A stretch of DNA of 23,282 nt, taken from NCBI GenBank assembly GCA_021307315.1, contig JAJSPD010000200.1:1-23282 (forward strand), in the 5' to 3' direction. Of this stretch, positions 1 through 9,280 are shown one piece after another; position 1 is the stretch's first letter, and each line of letters begins with the position of its first letter. The notes below the pieces were generated by a model that saw only the letters and a list, made by a program, of their open reading frames with translations, had not been told where the DNA came from and searched no databases. Source of the stretch: Bisporella sp. PMI_857 (Eukaryota > Ascomycota > Leotiomycetes > Helotiales > Helotiaceae). Both the position numbers and the translations under genes were made by a program.

Positions 1-690
1 TTGCGAACGCGTTGTATATATTTCGAAAAATATTAACTTGTAACAAGTTGTCGAATTAGTTGTAACGTGCTAACAAATTAATATAGTTTTATTGCCAATA
101 ATTTGTGCATATTTCGAAAAGTATATATTAATATTGTTTACAGCAATTTCTGCTGTAAAACTTGTTTAACTTTTTTTGTTGTAGTTTTTTTAAGTTTTTT
201 GCTAACGTGCTTAACTGGTTTTTTTGCTGTTTTTACAGTTTTTAGCAAATTAGTTGCTATTTTATATTACGTGCGTAACGCAATTTTTTTAGGCTTTTTT
301 TGCACGTTTGCTGCAGTGTTGTACACAAAGTCCGTTTAATTGCAATAATTAAAAAAGTTGTCGATTTTTCGCTTTGTTTTCGCGCAGTTTATCGAAAAAA
401 TATTGTCGATTTTTCTGGATATATACTTATATGTAAACTCGAATTTATAATTTATTAAAATAGTAAAATACAAAAACGTAGAAATTACAAGTGTGTATTG
501 TAAAGTTGTATGCTACCTATTTTATATACAAAGTTTTCTATGCCAAGCCAACCACATGACGTTCTGTCACATGCTTCACCTCATATATAGCACTTCCGCG
601 AACCCCTAAAATAGGGATTCTTAACAACTGGAATATAAAACAAATTGAGTATTTAAAGTATTACTATAAATAGCTTTCAAAAAAGTACTA
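1..690. other. AT-rich intergenic DNA, no gene recognised
   Basis: This stretch is strongly AT-rich with runs of T and A and few codons that look selected. A 78-codon open frame at 103-339 is mostly Phe, Val and Leu from T-runs and resembles no family I know, so I do not call it a gene. Positions about 540-625 are less AT-rich and may be a small remnant of unmutated DNA just outside the hAT element that starts at 691. No TIR, LTR or RNA gene is visible. The most likely reading is decayed repeat DNA. Confidence 0.5.
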
Positions 691-800
691 CAGTGTGATA
701 AATGCTTTGATTACTTGATTACTAGGCATGGTAATCAAAATCAAATCAAAATCAAATCAAGTAATCAATAATTACTTTGATTACTTTGATTACCATCTAA
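691..800. repeat. hAT left end: TIR plus subterminal GATTAC/ATCAAA cluster
   Basis: After CAGTGTGA there are repeated GATTAC units in one orientation (706-718), then GTAATCAAAATCAAATCAA-type units in the opposite orientation (731-768), then GATTAC again (775-793). Short repeats in both orientations near the ends are typical transposase-binding arrays of hAT elements. The binding role is inferred. Confidence 0.7.
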
Positions 801-1072
801 TTAAAAAGGCGGTGACCGAATTAGAAAGGCGGTAAGTATTTTTCAGGCAGAAATTTAGAAGTTTCTAGTAGTTTTGAGTTCTTTCTAATTAATAATATTA
901 TTAATTCAATGATTTATAATACTTTTATTAATAATAGAATATTCTGGAAAAACAATTTATGTATATAACAAGTTAAATTCCTTTTTGACTTTTATTTTTC
1001 ATCAGTTACTTTTATTTACAATTTTTATTATTACTATTATTAAAACTACTTTTTATAAATATTATTATAAAT

Positions 1073-3670
1073 ATGTCGCAACAAAATCAAGCTAACCGTA
1101 TTATACGTTCACAAAATTCGTTAGATTTTAAACTCGATATAAATACTTAACTTAATATTTTTAAAAAAGATTACTTTTAAAAACTTTAAATCTTTACCAA
1201 AAAATATTAATATATCTCGAACTACAACAGTTAAATTTTACAACCAAATTGCAAGTAAGTAAGAATATTTATAAAATTAATTTTTTGTTTTAGTTTTTTT
1301 TAACTTATTAGCTAATTTAAATAGTAAAATTTAGGAAAATAAAAAATAAATCATTCAACAAATAATTATTTTACACATTATAGCAAATTACACAAATTTA
1401 TTAATATAAAAGCTATAATAAATAATTCTGAATCGAGTAAGTTAATTATTTATTTACAATAATAAAATTAATACTAATAAGTTTTATAGATTTTAATTTT
1501 GAAGAAAATACTGGTTTTAGTCAACGTTAAGTATAACCGATTATTTTATTAAAAATCGATCTTTAAAAAAGCCGAAATCTCCAGAATTTGATATAGCACA
1601 ATTTAAAAAATTGCTTTTAAATTTTGCTATAGCGAATAATATTTCGTTTAAAGCAATTACAAGTGTGTTTTTTAAAAAATTATTAGATTATTTATTATCG
1701 TAAGTATTTTTTTTTACTTTTTATTATTTATTGCAATATCTAATTAATTTTTAGTAATATACCACCATTTTATTATCAAGTTTAAAAAACGATTTAGATA
1801 ATTTATTTTTATTAAAGCAAAATTTTATTAAAAATGAATTAAACGACAAATAAAAAGTAATAGTAGTTTTTTATTACTTTAAATGTTTGAACAGCTATAA
1901 ATCAAGATTCTTATCTAGAATTACTTTGTAAGTTTTTTTTAAAAAATATTTATACTTTTTTAATTTTACTAATTTGTTTTAGACATTTTATTAATAAAAA
2001 CTTCGAATTAAAATCTTATTATTTGCTATTCGAGAATTAAAAAAAAACACTCAGGTGTTTATTTAAATAAGATTTTATTACAAGTTTTAAAACAATTAAT
2101 ATTAAATACAATATTACAAGTTTGTATTTTTATTAATTTTTTTTAAAAAAATTACTAACTACAATTTTAGTATTACACGAATAACGCTTTTTCGAATAAT
2201 ACTTTAATACTGGCTTTTAAAAATCATTATAATAAAAAGCTATTAAATTTCAAGCGATATACATTGTATTGCATATGTATTAAATTTGTTGTTCAAGATA
2301 TTTTAAAAGCTATTATTAAAAAGACTTTTTTGATTTAGAAAACGTTTATAATATTAAAACGATAACATATTAATAAAGATTTTTTTAGCAAGTTTCTTTT
2401 AAAAAAAAATAGTTAATATTAAGTAACTAATTATTTTAATAGAAATTTCAATTTGAAAAAAGTTCGAAAAATTATAATTGCTTAAAATATAGTCAAAAAA
2501 TCGTGACTTTTAAAAAGTCAAATACAAATTAAAATATCGAAAATTATAATATTCCGCAATTAATAAGTTTAATTTTTAAAATTTAATTTAATATTAATAA
2601 TATTTTTTAGATCAAGCTACTAAATAGTCGTCAACAGCGAACATAATTTTTAATTTTTTGAACTTATATAAGCTATTAAATCCGTAATATCAATATCGGA
2701 TTTAAAAGTTTTTAAAAATAAAGCTATTGCTTTATCTAAAACGAATTAAAATATTTAAAATTGTTTACAATATTGTCAATATTTGTTAAAACAATATTTA
2801 CAGTATACTATATTTATTCCGGATATTTATAATATTTATTATAAACTTGATAAATTAAAAAAGAATTTAAAAATGTAATACTTTTTATTTTTTATTTTTT
2901 AAAAATTAACTTTAAATAGATTTAATTTTAAAAGATGCTATTAATCGCGGTGTGGCAAAATTATCAAAATATTATTCTAAAAAAGGCAATATTCATTCTG
3001 ATAATAAAGCTATTTATTTAGCTTTAATATTAGATCCTAGAATTAAAAAAAGAAAATTAAATAATATCGGTTAACATCCGGCCAAATTAGTATATTATTA
3101 CTCGATTAGAAATCGATTATAAAACGTAAGTAATTTTTAAAAAACCAAAAAAAAAATCATAATTAACATTTTAATAGTTATAGAGCCGATTATTTAAAAA
3201 GTTTACTATAATCGACGAAGTTAAACTCTTACTATAAATAATAGTAATTCAGACGACGAATTAAATATTTATTTAAAAAATGAGAAGAAGATATACAAAC
3301 GATTATATTTATATTTCGAAGAAAAAAGAGCTACTAAAAATGTAAGTTTATTATTATTTTCAATTTTTTAATTAAATATTAATTTTTTAACAGATTAAAC
3401 CTTTACAATATTGGTTAATTAATAAAGATAAATATCCCGTTTTATTTTAATAGTTCGAAAATATTTGCAAATACCCGCTACTAGCGCTCCTTCGGAACGT
3501 TTTTTTTCTCACGGAGCTTTAATTATTAATAAGCTAAAAATCGTCTTAATAAAGATACTTTTGAAAAGATTATTTGCTTAAAAAATTGGGGTATTATTAA
3601 TAGCGAAGAAGATATTAAAAAGGAAGAAGAAAAAGAGGAATCACAAAGCGATAATATTTTTGTAATTTAA
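1073..3670 (+). pseudogene. hAT transposase, RIP-degraded, multi-intron
   Basis: A possible start is the ATG at 1073 (MSQQNQANRI). Coding traces appear in pieces separated by AT-rich segments that begin GTAAGT and end TTTTAG or AACAG, for example 1698-1754, 1927-1982 and 3341-3393; these look like introns of about 55 nt. A middle piece near 2933-3065 reads as KYYSKKGN followed by ALILDPRIK, a pattern that precedes the dimerisation domain in fungal hAT transposases. The C-terminal part from 3394 reads LQYWLINKDKYPVLF, followed by the usual PATSAPSER-type block (near 3470-3500, now frame-broken), then GALIINK and a charged tail ending at 3670. Many stops and at least one frame break make it non-functional. 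It probably bound the subterminal repeats and cut at the TIRs when intact. Confidence 0.75.
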
Positions 3671-3767
3671 ATTTTATTTTTTTATTTTGTTATTGTTTTT
3701 AAATATACTATTAAAAAGAAATTTGTCAAAAAATTAAATGTTTTTCTTTTAAATAAATACTAATAAA

Positions 3768-3911
3768 ATATTGATTACTGATTTGATTACTTTGATTACT
3801 CAATTGAGTAATCAAAATCAAATCAAAGCTTTTGGTAATCAAAATCAAAATCAAGTAATCGATTACTAATTGAGTAGTAATTGATTACTTGATTACTTTT
3901 TGGTCACACTG
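3768..3911. repeat. hAT right end: subterminal cluster plus TIR
   Basis: GATTACTGATTTGATTAC starts at about 3773. Inverted ATCAAAATCAAATCAAA-type units follow at 3810-3858, then further GATTAC units to 3897, then the TCACACTG end. The composition mirrors the left end. This end lies only about 145 bp upstream of the proposed ATG of the oxygenase gene at 4057. Confidence 0.7.
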
Positions 3912-4056
3912 TCAGTTGGACCTCCACCTGACCTGCCGACCTGCTGAAAGCATTGTCAATCATTTCTTCGCTACAGCCCCTGTTTTTGTGGGTCGCTCTA
4001 GTAAATAGTTGAGGGGACTGTTTATTTCCGGTGAATGGACTATTATACCCGGCTCT

Positions 4057-5353
4057 ATGCTACATTCGGCCCTATATCAAAGAAACAAACAACGCAATCC
4101 GGAGATTGAATTAACCCGCCGGCAAGGAGACTCTAAAACTCAAATGGTGTATTTCTTGAGATACCTCGGTAAGGAGTAAAGATCCCTCCAACTAGCATAC
4201 ATTATGTTCTAATTTCGTTTCTTAGCATGTGATTCAAATTTTGAATTGTGCTGATAACAGTGCTGCTTGTTTTGTATATACAAACTAGCTAGAGCCTATC
4301 TCTCCTAATTGAACACGCAGATTTCCAATTATTAAAACCCTTCCATTTGTTGTAGTGCGCCAAGATATACCTACGGAAGCCCTATTATTCAAGATGGCGC
4401 AGCCCTGGAATTGGATCCAGCAAGAAATCCAGAATTTGGACCCGGAAAAGGACTACGAGCGCATTTGGAAATTATCAATTAGCTACAAATTGAACGATTT
4501 CATCATGAACCTTTTCTATGCCGCGATGTTCCCTAATATCATCGCCCCAGAGCAAGCTGCCCGCCCGGTTTGGCGAGAAGATGGCGGCAAGGTTTTGCAC
4601 AGATCCACGCATCGAGCGCAGCAGACTGGAAACTTTGTAGCTCTCGTCTCCTGGTATGGTCCTTCGGACCCCAGAACCCGCAGAGCAATCCATCATATCA
4701 ACTCGCTCCACACCTACTGGATGAAGAAGTATACTGGGGACTTCTCGGATGTCAATGATTATACTTACACGCTTTGCACCTTCGCAGTACTGCAGCATCG
4801 ACTCCTTGTCACACTAGGGCTTCCAGGACTCTCAAATAAGGAGCGAATTGCAGCTTGTCTCTTCTGGAAAGAAATCTCAAAGCTGTTTTTTATGGAAGGA
4901 CGGAAGCCCCTACAACAATTCCCTGACAGCTGGGATGAGATGATATCGTTTATGGAGAAGATTGAGAATTCGCGCGTTCCAGGAACTAAGCAAGGGCGTC
5001 TAATTGCTGAAGCATTTTTCGATCAATTCGCCTTTCGTTACTTCCCGCTGGGCCTACGTTGGCTGGGACGATCGTTGGCGATTTGTCTCTGCTTACCGAC
5101 GACCCTCAAAGCCCTGGATATTCAACCAGTTAATTGCATGTTGTCTTGGTTCCTGAGGCATTTTTTGGCGATGTGGCTAATAATTGTTATCACATGGTTT
5201 CCCGACCCTAAGAGAGCATACTGGGACGTCCGGGAGAGCAAATCACAGTCAGAGAGGGTATCAGAAGACAAAAAGGCTTCTGATCTTGACAAGAGATTCG
5301 TCGAATACTTCTCTCGGCGTCATAATAGAGAGATTCAAGATGTGACCGTATAG
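4057..5353 (+). CDS. MpaB/DUF2236-family (rubber-oxygenase-like) oxygenase
   Basis: Proposed model: exon 1 4057-4168, intron 4169-4355 (GTAAGG to TTGTAG), exon 2 4356-5353; 1110 nt, 369 residues. The large open frame from 4355 has no ATG at its start and begins exactly at a good 3' splice site, which is why I add exon 1. Exon 1 (MLHSALYQRN to FLRYL) has the basic N-terminal character of the family. The body fits fungal DUF2236 proteins: MAQPWNW near residue 51, LFYAAMFPN near 90, an R124-xxx-T128 pair, INSLH with H156 as candidate haem ligand, DYTYTL and HRLL near 172-186, and a hydrophobic segment at about 305-320 that may anchor it in the ER. Family members are haem enzymes, and MpaB acts in mycophenolic acid side-chain cleavage; the substrate here is unknown. 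A more upstream start or another exon cannot be excluded, because the hAT element ends just upstream. Confidence 0.78.
4169..4355 (+). other. Proposed intron of the oxygenase gene
   Basis: The donor is GTAAGG and the acceptor is TTTGTTGTAG. A branch-like GCTGATAAC lies at about 4249 and CTAAT at about 4306. Joining restores a Val codon across the junction and keeps the frame. At 187 nt it is longer than the other introns in the window, so an internal small exon or alternative acceptor is possible. Confidence 0.6.
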
Positions 5354-5997
5354 AGCTAATTGAGATCGCATATGAGTTTTTCCTACGCTTCGTAAATATG
5401 CATTAGGCTGTTGGGGCATTTTTATTACTTCCAAGCCGTAGTGGCAATGGTTTGAGAGCCACTTGGTTAGTATGTACATATCTAGTAATATATAATAGGA
5501 ATTTGTTTCTTTAGCTACTAATCTTATTTCCTCTTGTTCCCTTCCTACTTTGTTCTTACCTTATATCACGACGCCTCGGCCCTAGAGTCTAGCTAAATAC
5601 GATCCCTTGAGCACTGCCAACATCAACACCCCCCTTGTGTCTGGTGTAGATGACTAACTGTTTGCAATAGCCACGGTGCGGCATCTTAATGTTAGCCAAC
5701 CTCGCGGAACGCCTCCCCGATGCATTGCGTGGTACTAGCCCCACCGATCACTCTTAGACCCTCGATCTGATGACTAGGCTTTCTCACCATGATGGGTGAT
5801 CGGCATTCGGGCTAACATTTAGACCGACTACAAAAGTTGGTATAATTTGATAGCCATTTTGAGGCTTCGTTTGTCGTATACGAAAACCGCTTTATATACT
5901 CAATTTCTAGAAGCCAGCACAGTTACCCGTTTCGATATACTCCACGTTTTCAGATTCCAATCCTTTGAGAGAGTCTGTCCCATCACAACGTTACTCT
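5354..5997. promoter_or_regulatory. Intergenic region and probable promoter of the oxidoreductase gene
   Basis: No gene is visible. It must hold the 3' end of the oxygenase transcript and the promoter of the gene starting at 5998. Two inverted repeats stand out: ATGTTAGCC (5689-5697) with GGCTAACAT (5810-5818), and CCGATCAC (5744-5751) with GTGATCGG (5796-5803). They are not concentric, so they are not one hairpin; they could be paired protein-binding sites. CCTCGG occurs at about 5574. A TATA-like TTTATATA lies at 5891-5898, about 100 bp upstream of the start codon. Confidence 0.45.
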
Positions 5998-7455
5998 ATG
6001 GCTCTGTCTCGAGATCTTGATATTGTGCTTCTGGGCCCAACTGGCTACACCGGAAAGCTTTGTGCGGAGCATATCGCCCGATTTCTCCCCTCCGACTTGA
6101 GATGGGCAATCGCCGGTCGTTCTGCCAAAAAACTTGAAGAGATAAGAAGAGAAATAAGAGAGTTGAAACCTGATCGATTGGACCCTGGTGAGTTCGGCAG
6201 AAGCCATGGGAAATAGCACACTAATTATATTAGAGGTGCTGGTTGTAAATCTAAAAAATATAGAACTTGACTCTCTTTCCAAGAGAACCAAGGTGGTAAT
6301 AAACTGCATTGGCCCTTATCATATCTACTCAACCCCAGTTGTGGAGGTCTGCGTCAACAATGGAACACATTATGTTGATGTGTTAGTTATGCTTCTTCTT
6401 TCTTTGCGTAACTAATATCGAACCCTGACTATTTGTTGTAGCACCGGGGAGACCCCATGGGTTAGAGAGCTTATTGCTAAATATCATGAAACGGCGAAAT
6501 TAACTGGGGCTATTGTTTGTCTACTAAATTAATTGATCTAGTCTCTGCTCTCTAACATTTAACAAGATCATACCTTCGACTGGGGTTGAGAGTGCGCCGC
6601 CCGATATATTATCATGGAAACTTGTCAAGTGTATCCAGGACAAACTTTCCGTTGGAGCTAAGGACGTGGTTATTGCAACACATGAAATGAAGTGAGTACG
6701 GCTATGGAGATTTCACATCGGGAGGCTATTGGCTAACACAAATTAGAACATCCGGAGCCAGTGGTGGAACATTGTCAACGATTCTTAACGTGATAGGGAA
6801 CTACAAGATATCTGACCTGGCTATCGCCAATGATCCATTGTGTCTGGCATTTACCCACCGGCCAAATGCAATGAAGCTAGCTAGAAAAACTTTTGTCCAG
6901 AAGCTCTTTGGAGTCCGCTTTCTCCCTGAACTCGGCATACTTACTACTTCTCCTACCGAGATGTGCGATATAGCGACTGTATATCGCAGCAGTGCTATAA
7001 TGCCTGAGTTCTATGGGCGAAACTTCCGAACCGAGATGCTCGTTAAGGTACGGAGCACGCTCATCGGAATCCTCGTTCATGTTGGATTTCAAATCAGCCT
7101 CATGGCTCTTCTTCTGCCACCTGTTCGCTGGTTGGTTAAGAAATTCATATATGCGCCAGGTCAAGGTCCCACAAAAGAAGACAGTAAAAATGACCGTGTC
7201 GAATATCGCGGTATTGCGGTAGCGGATCAACAGGCAGCCAAACCATACCGAGCTTTTGGCAAACTATCGTACGAGAATGGCCCATATCCACTGTCGGGCT
7301 TGCTGTTAGCAGAGGCTGCAATGGTTCTCCTCAAGAGTGAAAGGATTGCGAAAAATTTCTCGGGCTTTCTAACCCCCGCTGTACTAGGCCAAGAATTTAT
7401 CGATCGATTGGGTAGGGTAGGGGTTTCTATTGAAATAAAAATCCTAGACTCCTAA
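5998..7455 (+). CDS. Saccharopine-dehydrogenase-like oxidoreductase (trans-acting enoyl-reductase-like)
   Basis: Five-exon model: 5998-6187, 6234-6381, 6442-6514, 6567-6691, 6747-7455. All introns are GT-AG and 46-60 nt. The exons sum to 1245 nt, 414 residues, which fits the length of this fungal family. The start is the ATG giving MALSRDLDIV; the earlier in-frame codons have no ATG. An N-terminal Rossmann fold carries GPTGYTG (residues 13-19) and AGRS (39-42), expected to bind NAD(P)H. NCIGPY (87-92) and HYVDVTGETP (109-118, rebuilt across a splice junction) are family hallmarks. A hydrophobic segment at about 284-304 is followed by APGQGPTKED. The family includes eukaryotic SCCPDH-like lipid-droplet or membrane proteins and mycobacterial trans-acting enoyl reductases; the substrate is probably a lipid or polyketide chain, which is inference. 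It is convergent with the hydrolase gene. Confidence 0.9.
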
Positions 7456-7934
7456 GTTAGAACCCGCCTGTCTGCTTTTGTTGCCAGCCTTTATGTAGTC
7501 TCCAATTTGGCTTCTATTACTCTGTATGTAGCCTAGACTTCTATACTTCATAGATGAGAATATCTCTTGGGGGAAAGGGCAGGCAAACAAGGGTGGTGGA
7601 CCTTTCGGGTATTGTCTGCTGTAACTGTAACTCTTAATTGAAGGGCAGCATTTTGTACAGGGAAAAGTTTAGCGAGAACGAGGCTGGCAGAACGTCTACT
7701 GCAGACACAAAAAGCTCAACTCTTGTCCTTGACTATTGGTGACGAAGATGAATGTATAAAAAGTTCAGTTCGATGGGCAGGTCTTATTAATCTCCTTTTT
7801 CGGGCTACTAATGAAATAATTATTTACAGAAATGTCAAAAGAAACGACGCGTCGCGGTGTTCGCCTGGTGGACGAGTAATGACACTAGCTCTTACATTAT
7901 TCTAAACAATAGGGGGGTTTGAGATGAGTATCCG
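7456..7934. other. Convergent intergenic region (two 3' ends)
   Basis: This lies between the stop of the oxidoreductase (7455, +) and the stop of the hydrolase (7935, -). It should contain both 3' untranslated regions and polyadenylation signals. A 60-codon open frame at 7723-7905 has no recognisable domain and I do not call it. No repeat or RNA gene is seen. Confidence 0.5.
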
Positions 7935-8849
7935 CTACTTACTAAGTACACGTTTTAAAAACTCTAATTGACCCTTTACATTCACCTCAAATGATGGCCC
8001 ACCTTTGTAGAGATCAAAATGACCACCAGCAACCCTTAACCCTTCGCCCAAAGGCGCACGCTTTACACACTCCTCCGCGGCGTCCAAAGAGGCCTCATGA
8101 TCCCAGGTCGGTAAGACAATCAGATACGGCCGTGTGCTTTTATGTATCTTCAAAATTGGTCTGCAAGTCATTATGCTAAAGAGGGACCGGCCTGCCAAAA
8201 TATTTGGCCACTCCTCTCCATTTTCTGGCGCAATGCGCGCCCAGCCCTCTGCGACTTCTTGTGATGCCATAAGCGCCAGCCTTGACCCGTCGCTAGTAAG
8301 ATCAAGATACTGCGGCTCTTTGGCTCCGAACAGGGCTCCAACCACGTCAGTGATAGCGGTGGCAGTTAGCTGCAGAGAACGGATCAATGGCATCTGCATA
8401 GAGCCTGCAAACCCATCAACGAGAGGACACTGTGCGATGCCAGCCTTCAGGCTATGGTCTTCACTCATGAGTGCCGTCACATGCATTCCTCCAAAGCTAG
8501 TCCCCCACGCCACGATATTTGAAGCATCTACCCAGTTTTCTTTCCCTGCTGCCCGTATCCACTTGAGAACATCCCGGAAATCTTGTAGTTGGTCGTTCAC
8601 ATTGAGAAAGTTTCGTGGGAAGCCTTCACTTGCTCCGAAGCCAATATAATCGAAGGTGACAGCTGCGTAGCCAGCAGAGTTAAAGGCTGTAGCAAATGGG
8701 GAAAGACCGCCAGCTTTAATAGCTCCTATTCCATGACCCATAACTATGACTGGCATAGGACAGTCCCAAGTATCAGGACGGTAGATTGTGACGGCGATTT
8801 TATCCTTTCGTAGGGTCGAAGGTACGAGGGCATCCCATTTCGTCGTCAT
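7935..8849 (-). CDS. Alpha/beta hydrolase (FrsA/COG1073-like; polyketide transferase or thiohydrolase type)
   Basis: Single-exon gene of 304 residues, start ATG at 8849 (MTTKWDALVP). It has the alpha/beta-hydrolase order: strand and oxyanion region VMGHGIGAIK (36-45), DYIGFGASEG (67-76), nucleophile elbow GTSFGG with Ser118, candidate acid Asp250 in PTWDHEA, and His277 in GGHFDLY. Length and motifs match the fungal group that includes polyketide transferases and thiohydrolases from secondary-metabolite clusters as well as uncharacterised dienelactone-hydrolase-like proteins. It is expected to be a soluble ester or thioester hydrolase or acyl transferase; the substrate cannot be read from the sequence. 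It is divergent from the SDR gene. The segment 222-246 (LFSIMTCRP to PYLIVLP) is less typical but unbroken. Confidence 0.88.
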   Translation of the reverse strand: MTTKWDALVPSTLRKDKIAVTIYRPDTWDCPMPVIVMGHGIGAIKAGGLSPFATAFNSAGYAAVTFDYIGFGASEGFPRNFLNVNDQLQDFRDVLKWIRAAGKENWVDASNIVAWGTSFGGMHVTALMSEDHSLKAGIAQCPLVDGFAGSMQMPLIRSLQLTATAITDVVGALFGAKEPQYLDLTSDGSRLALMASQEVAEGWARIAPENGEEWPNILAGRSLFSIMTCRPILKIHKSTRPYLIVLPTWDHEASLDAAEECVKRAPLGEGLRVAGGHFDLYKGGPSFEVNVKGQLEFLKRVLSK

Positions 8850-9280
8850 TGTAGTGATGAGACTGAAATGGGAAGTGTACTTACTTGGAAGAGAAAAGGT
8901 CGGAAGCCGTTTGAAAGTTGGTAGATTTAAGAAACAGATAATGGTTGGTTTATGATTTGGTTGGTTCCTGGAGCGAATTAATAGTCCACCGCAGCTCGGT
9001 ATTCTTAGATTCCGTTGTGTGGCCCCTCAATGTGCGTCAATAAAAAGTTGAAGCACCTCGGTCCGAGGCTTTTTCCTCCACGTTCGGCGCTGAAGGCAAG
9101 CCGCTAGCCTAGCCTTTATATTAAAAGCAGTTACGAAGACACATCTTTTGCAAATTTTACCATAAATTATTTATACTCCCTAGAACATACCAGCTTGAAA
9201 GACACATTCCACTCATTAGCCTTGAGTTAATATATTCAGTCGATACTTTATTGGCGTTCGAGCTGCTTTCTGTCGTATCG
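8850..9280. promoter_or_regulatory. Shared divergent promoter of hydrolase and SDR genes
   Basis: The two start codons face away from each other, 431 bp apart. CCTCGGTCCGAGG at 9056-9068 is a perfect palindrome around one central base. Its centre (9062) is 213 bp from the hydrolase ATG and 219 bp from the SDR ATG. CGG/CCG half-sites in inverted order are the usual form for fungal Zn(II)2Cys6 regulators, so it is a candidate operator for joint control. This is inference. Confidence 0.5.

Larger units (their letters stand above)
691..3911 (+). mobile_element. Degenerate hAT-superfamily DNA transposon
   Basis: The element starts CAGTGTGA at 691-698 and ends with the inverse, TCACACTG, at 3904-3911. 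CAGTG-type ends are usual for fungal hAT elements. Both ends are followed inward by clusters of GATTAC and ATCAAA-type motifs, probable transposase-binding subterminal repeats. Between them lies a mutated hAT transposase gene on the + strand with a recognisable C-terminal dimerisation domain. The 8 bp outside the ends (AAGTACTA and TCAGTTGG) do not match, so no target-site duplication is visible. Either the flanks have decayed, one end is rearranged, or a true end lies slightly elsewhere. The interior is very AT-rich, consistent with RIP. The element is surely inactive. Confidence 0.82.

Noticed and set aside
103..339. 78-codon hydrophobic open frame, possible small membrane protein
   Set aside because: Composition follows T-runs in AT-rich DNA, the start context is poor, and no family resemblance is visible.
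600..625. CCCTAAAATAGGG, possible telomere-like repeat
   Set aside because: Only a single CCCTAA-like unit in a short palindrome; no tandem telomere repeats.
7723..7905. Small open frame between convergent genes
   Set aside because: It lacks an ATG at its start and lies in the expected 3' untranslated region; no recognisable motif.
8134..8649. 171-codon frame on the + strand over the hydrolase
   Set aside because: It is the antisense shadow of the hydrolase, whose catalytic motifs are clear on the minus strand.
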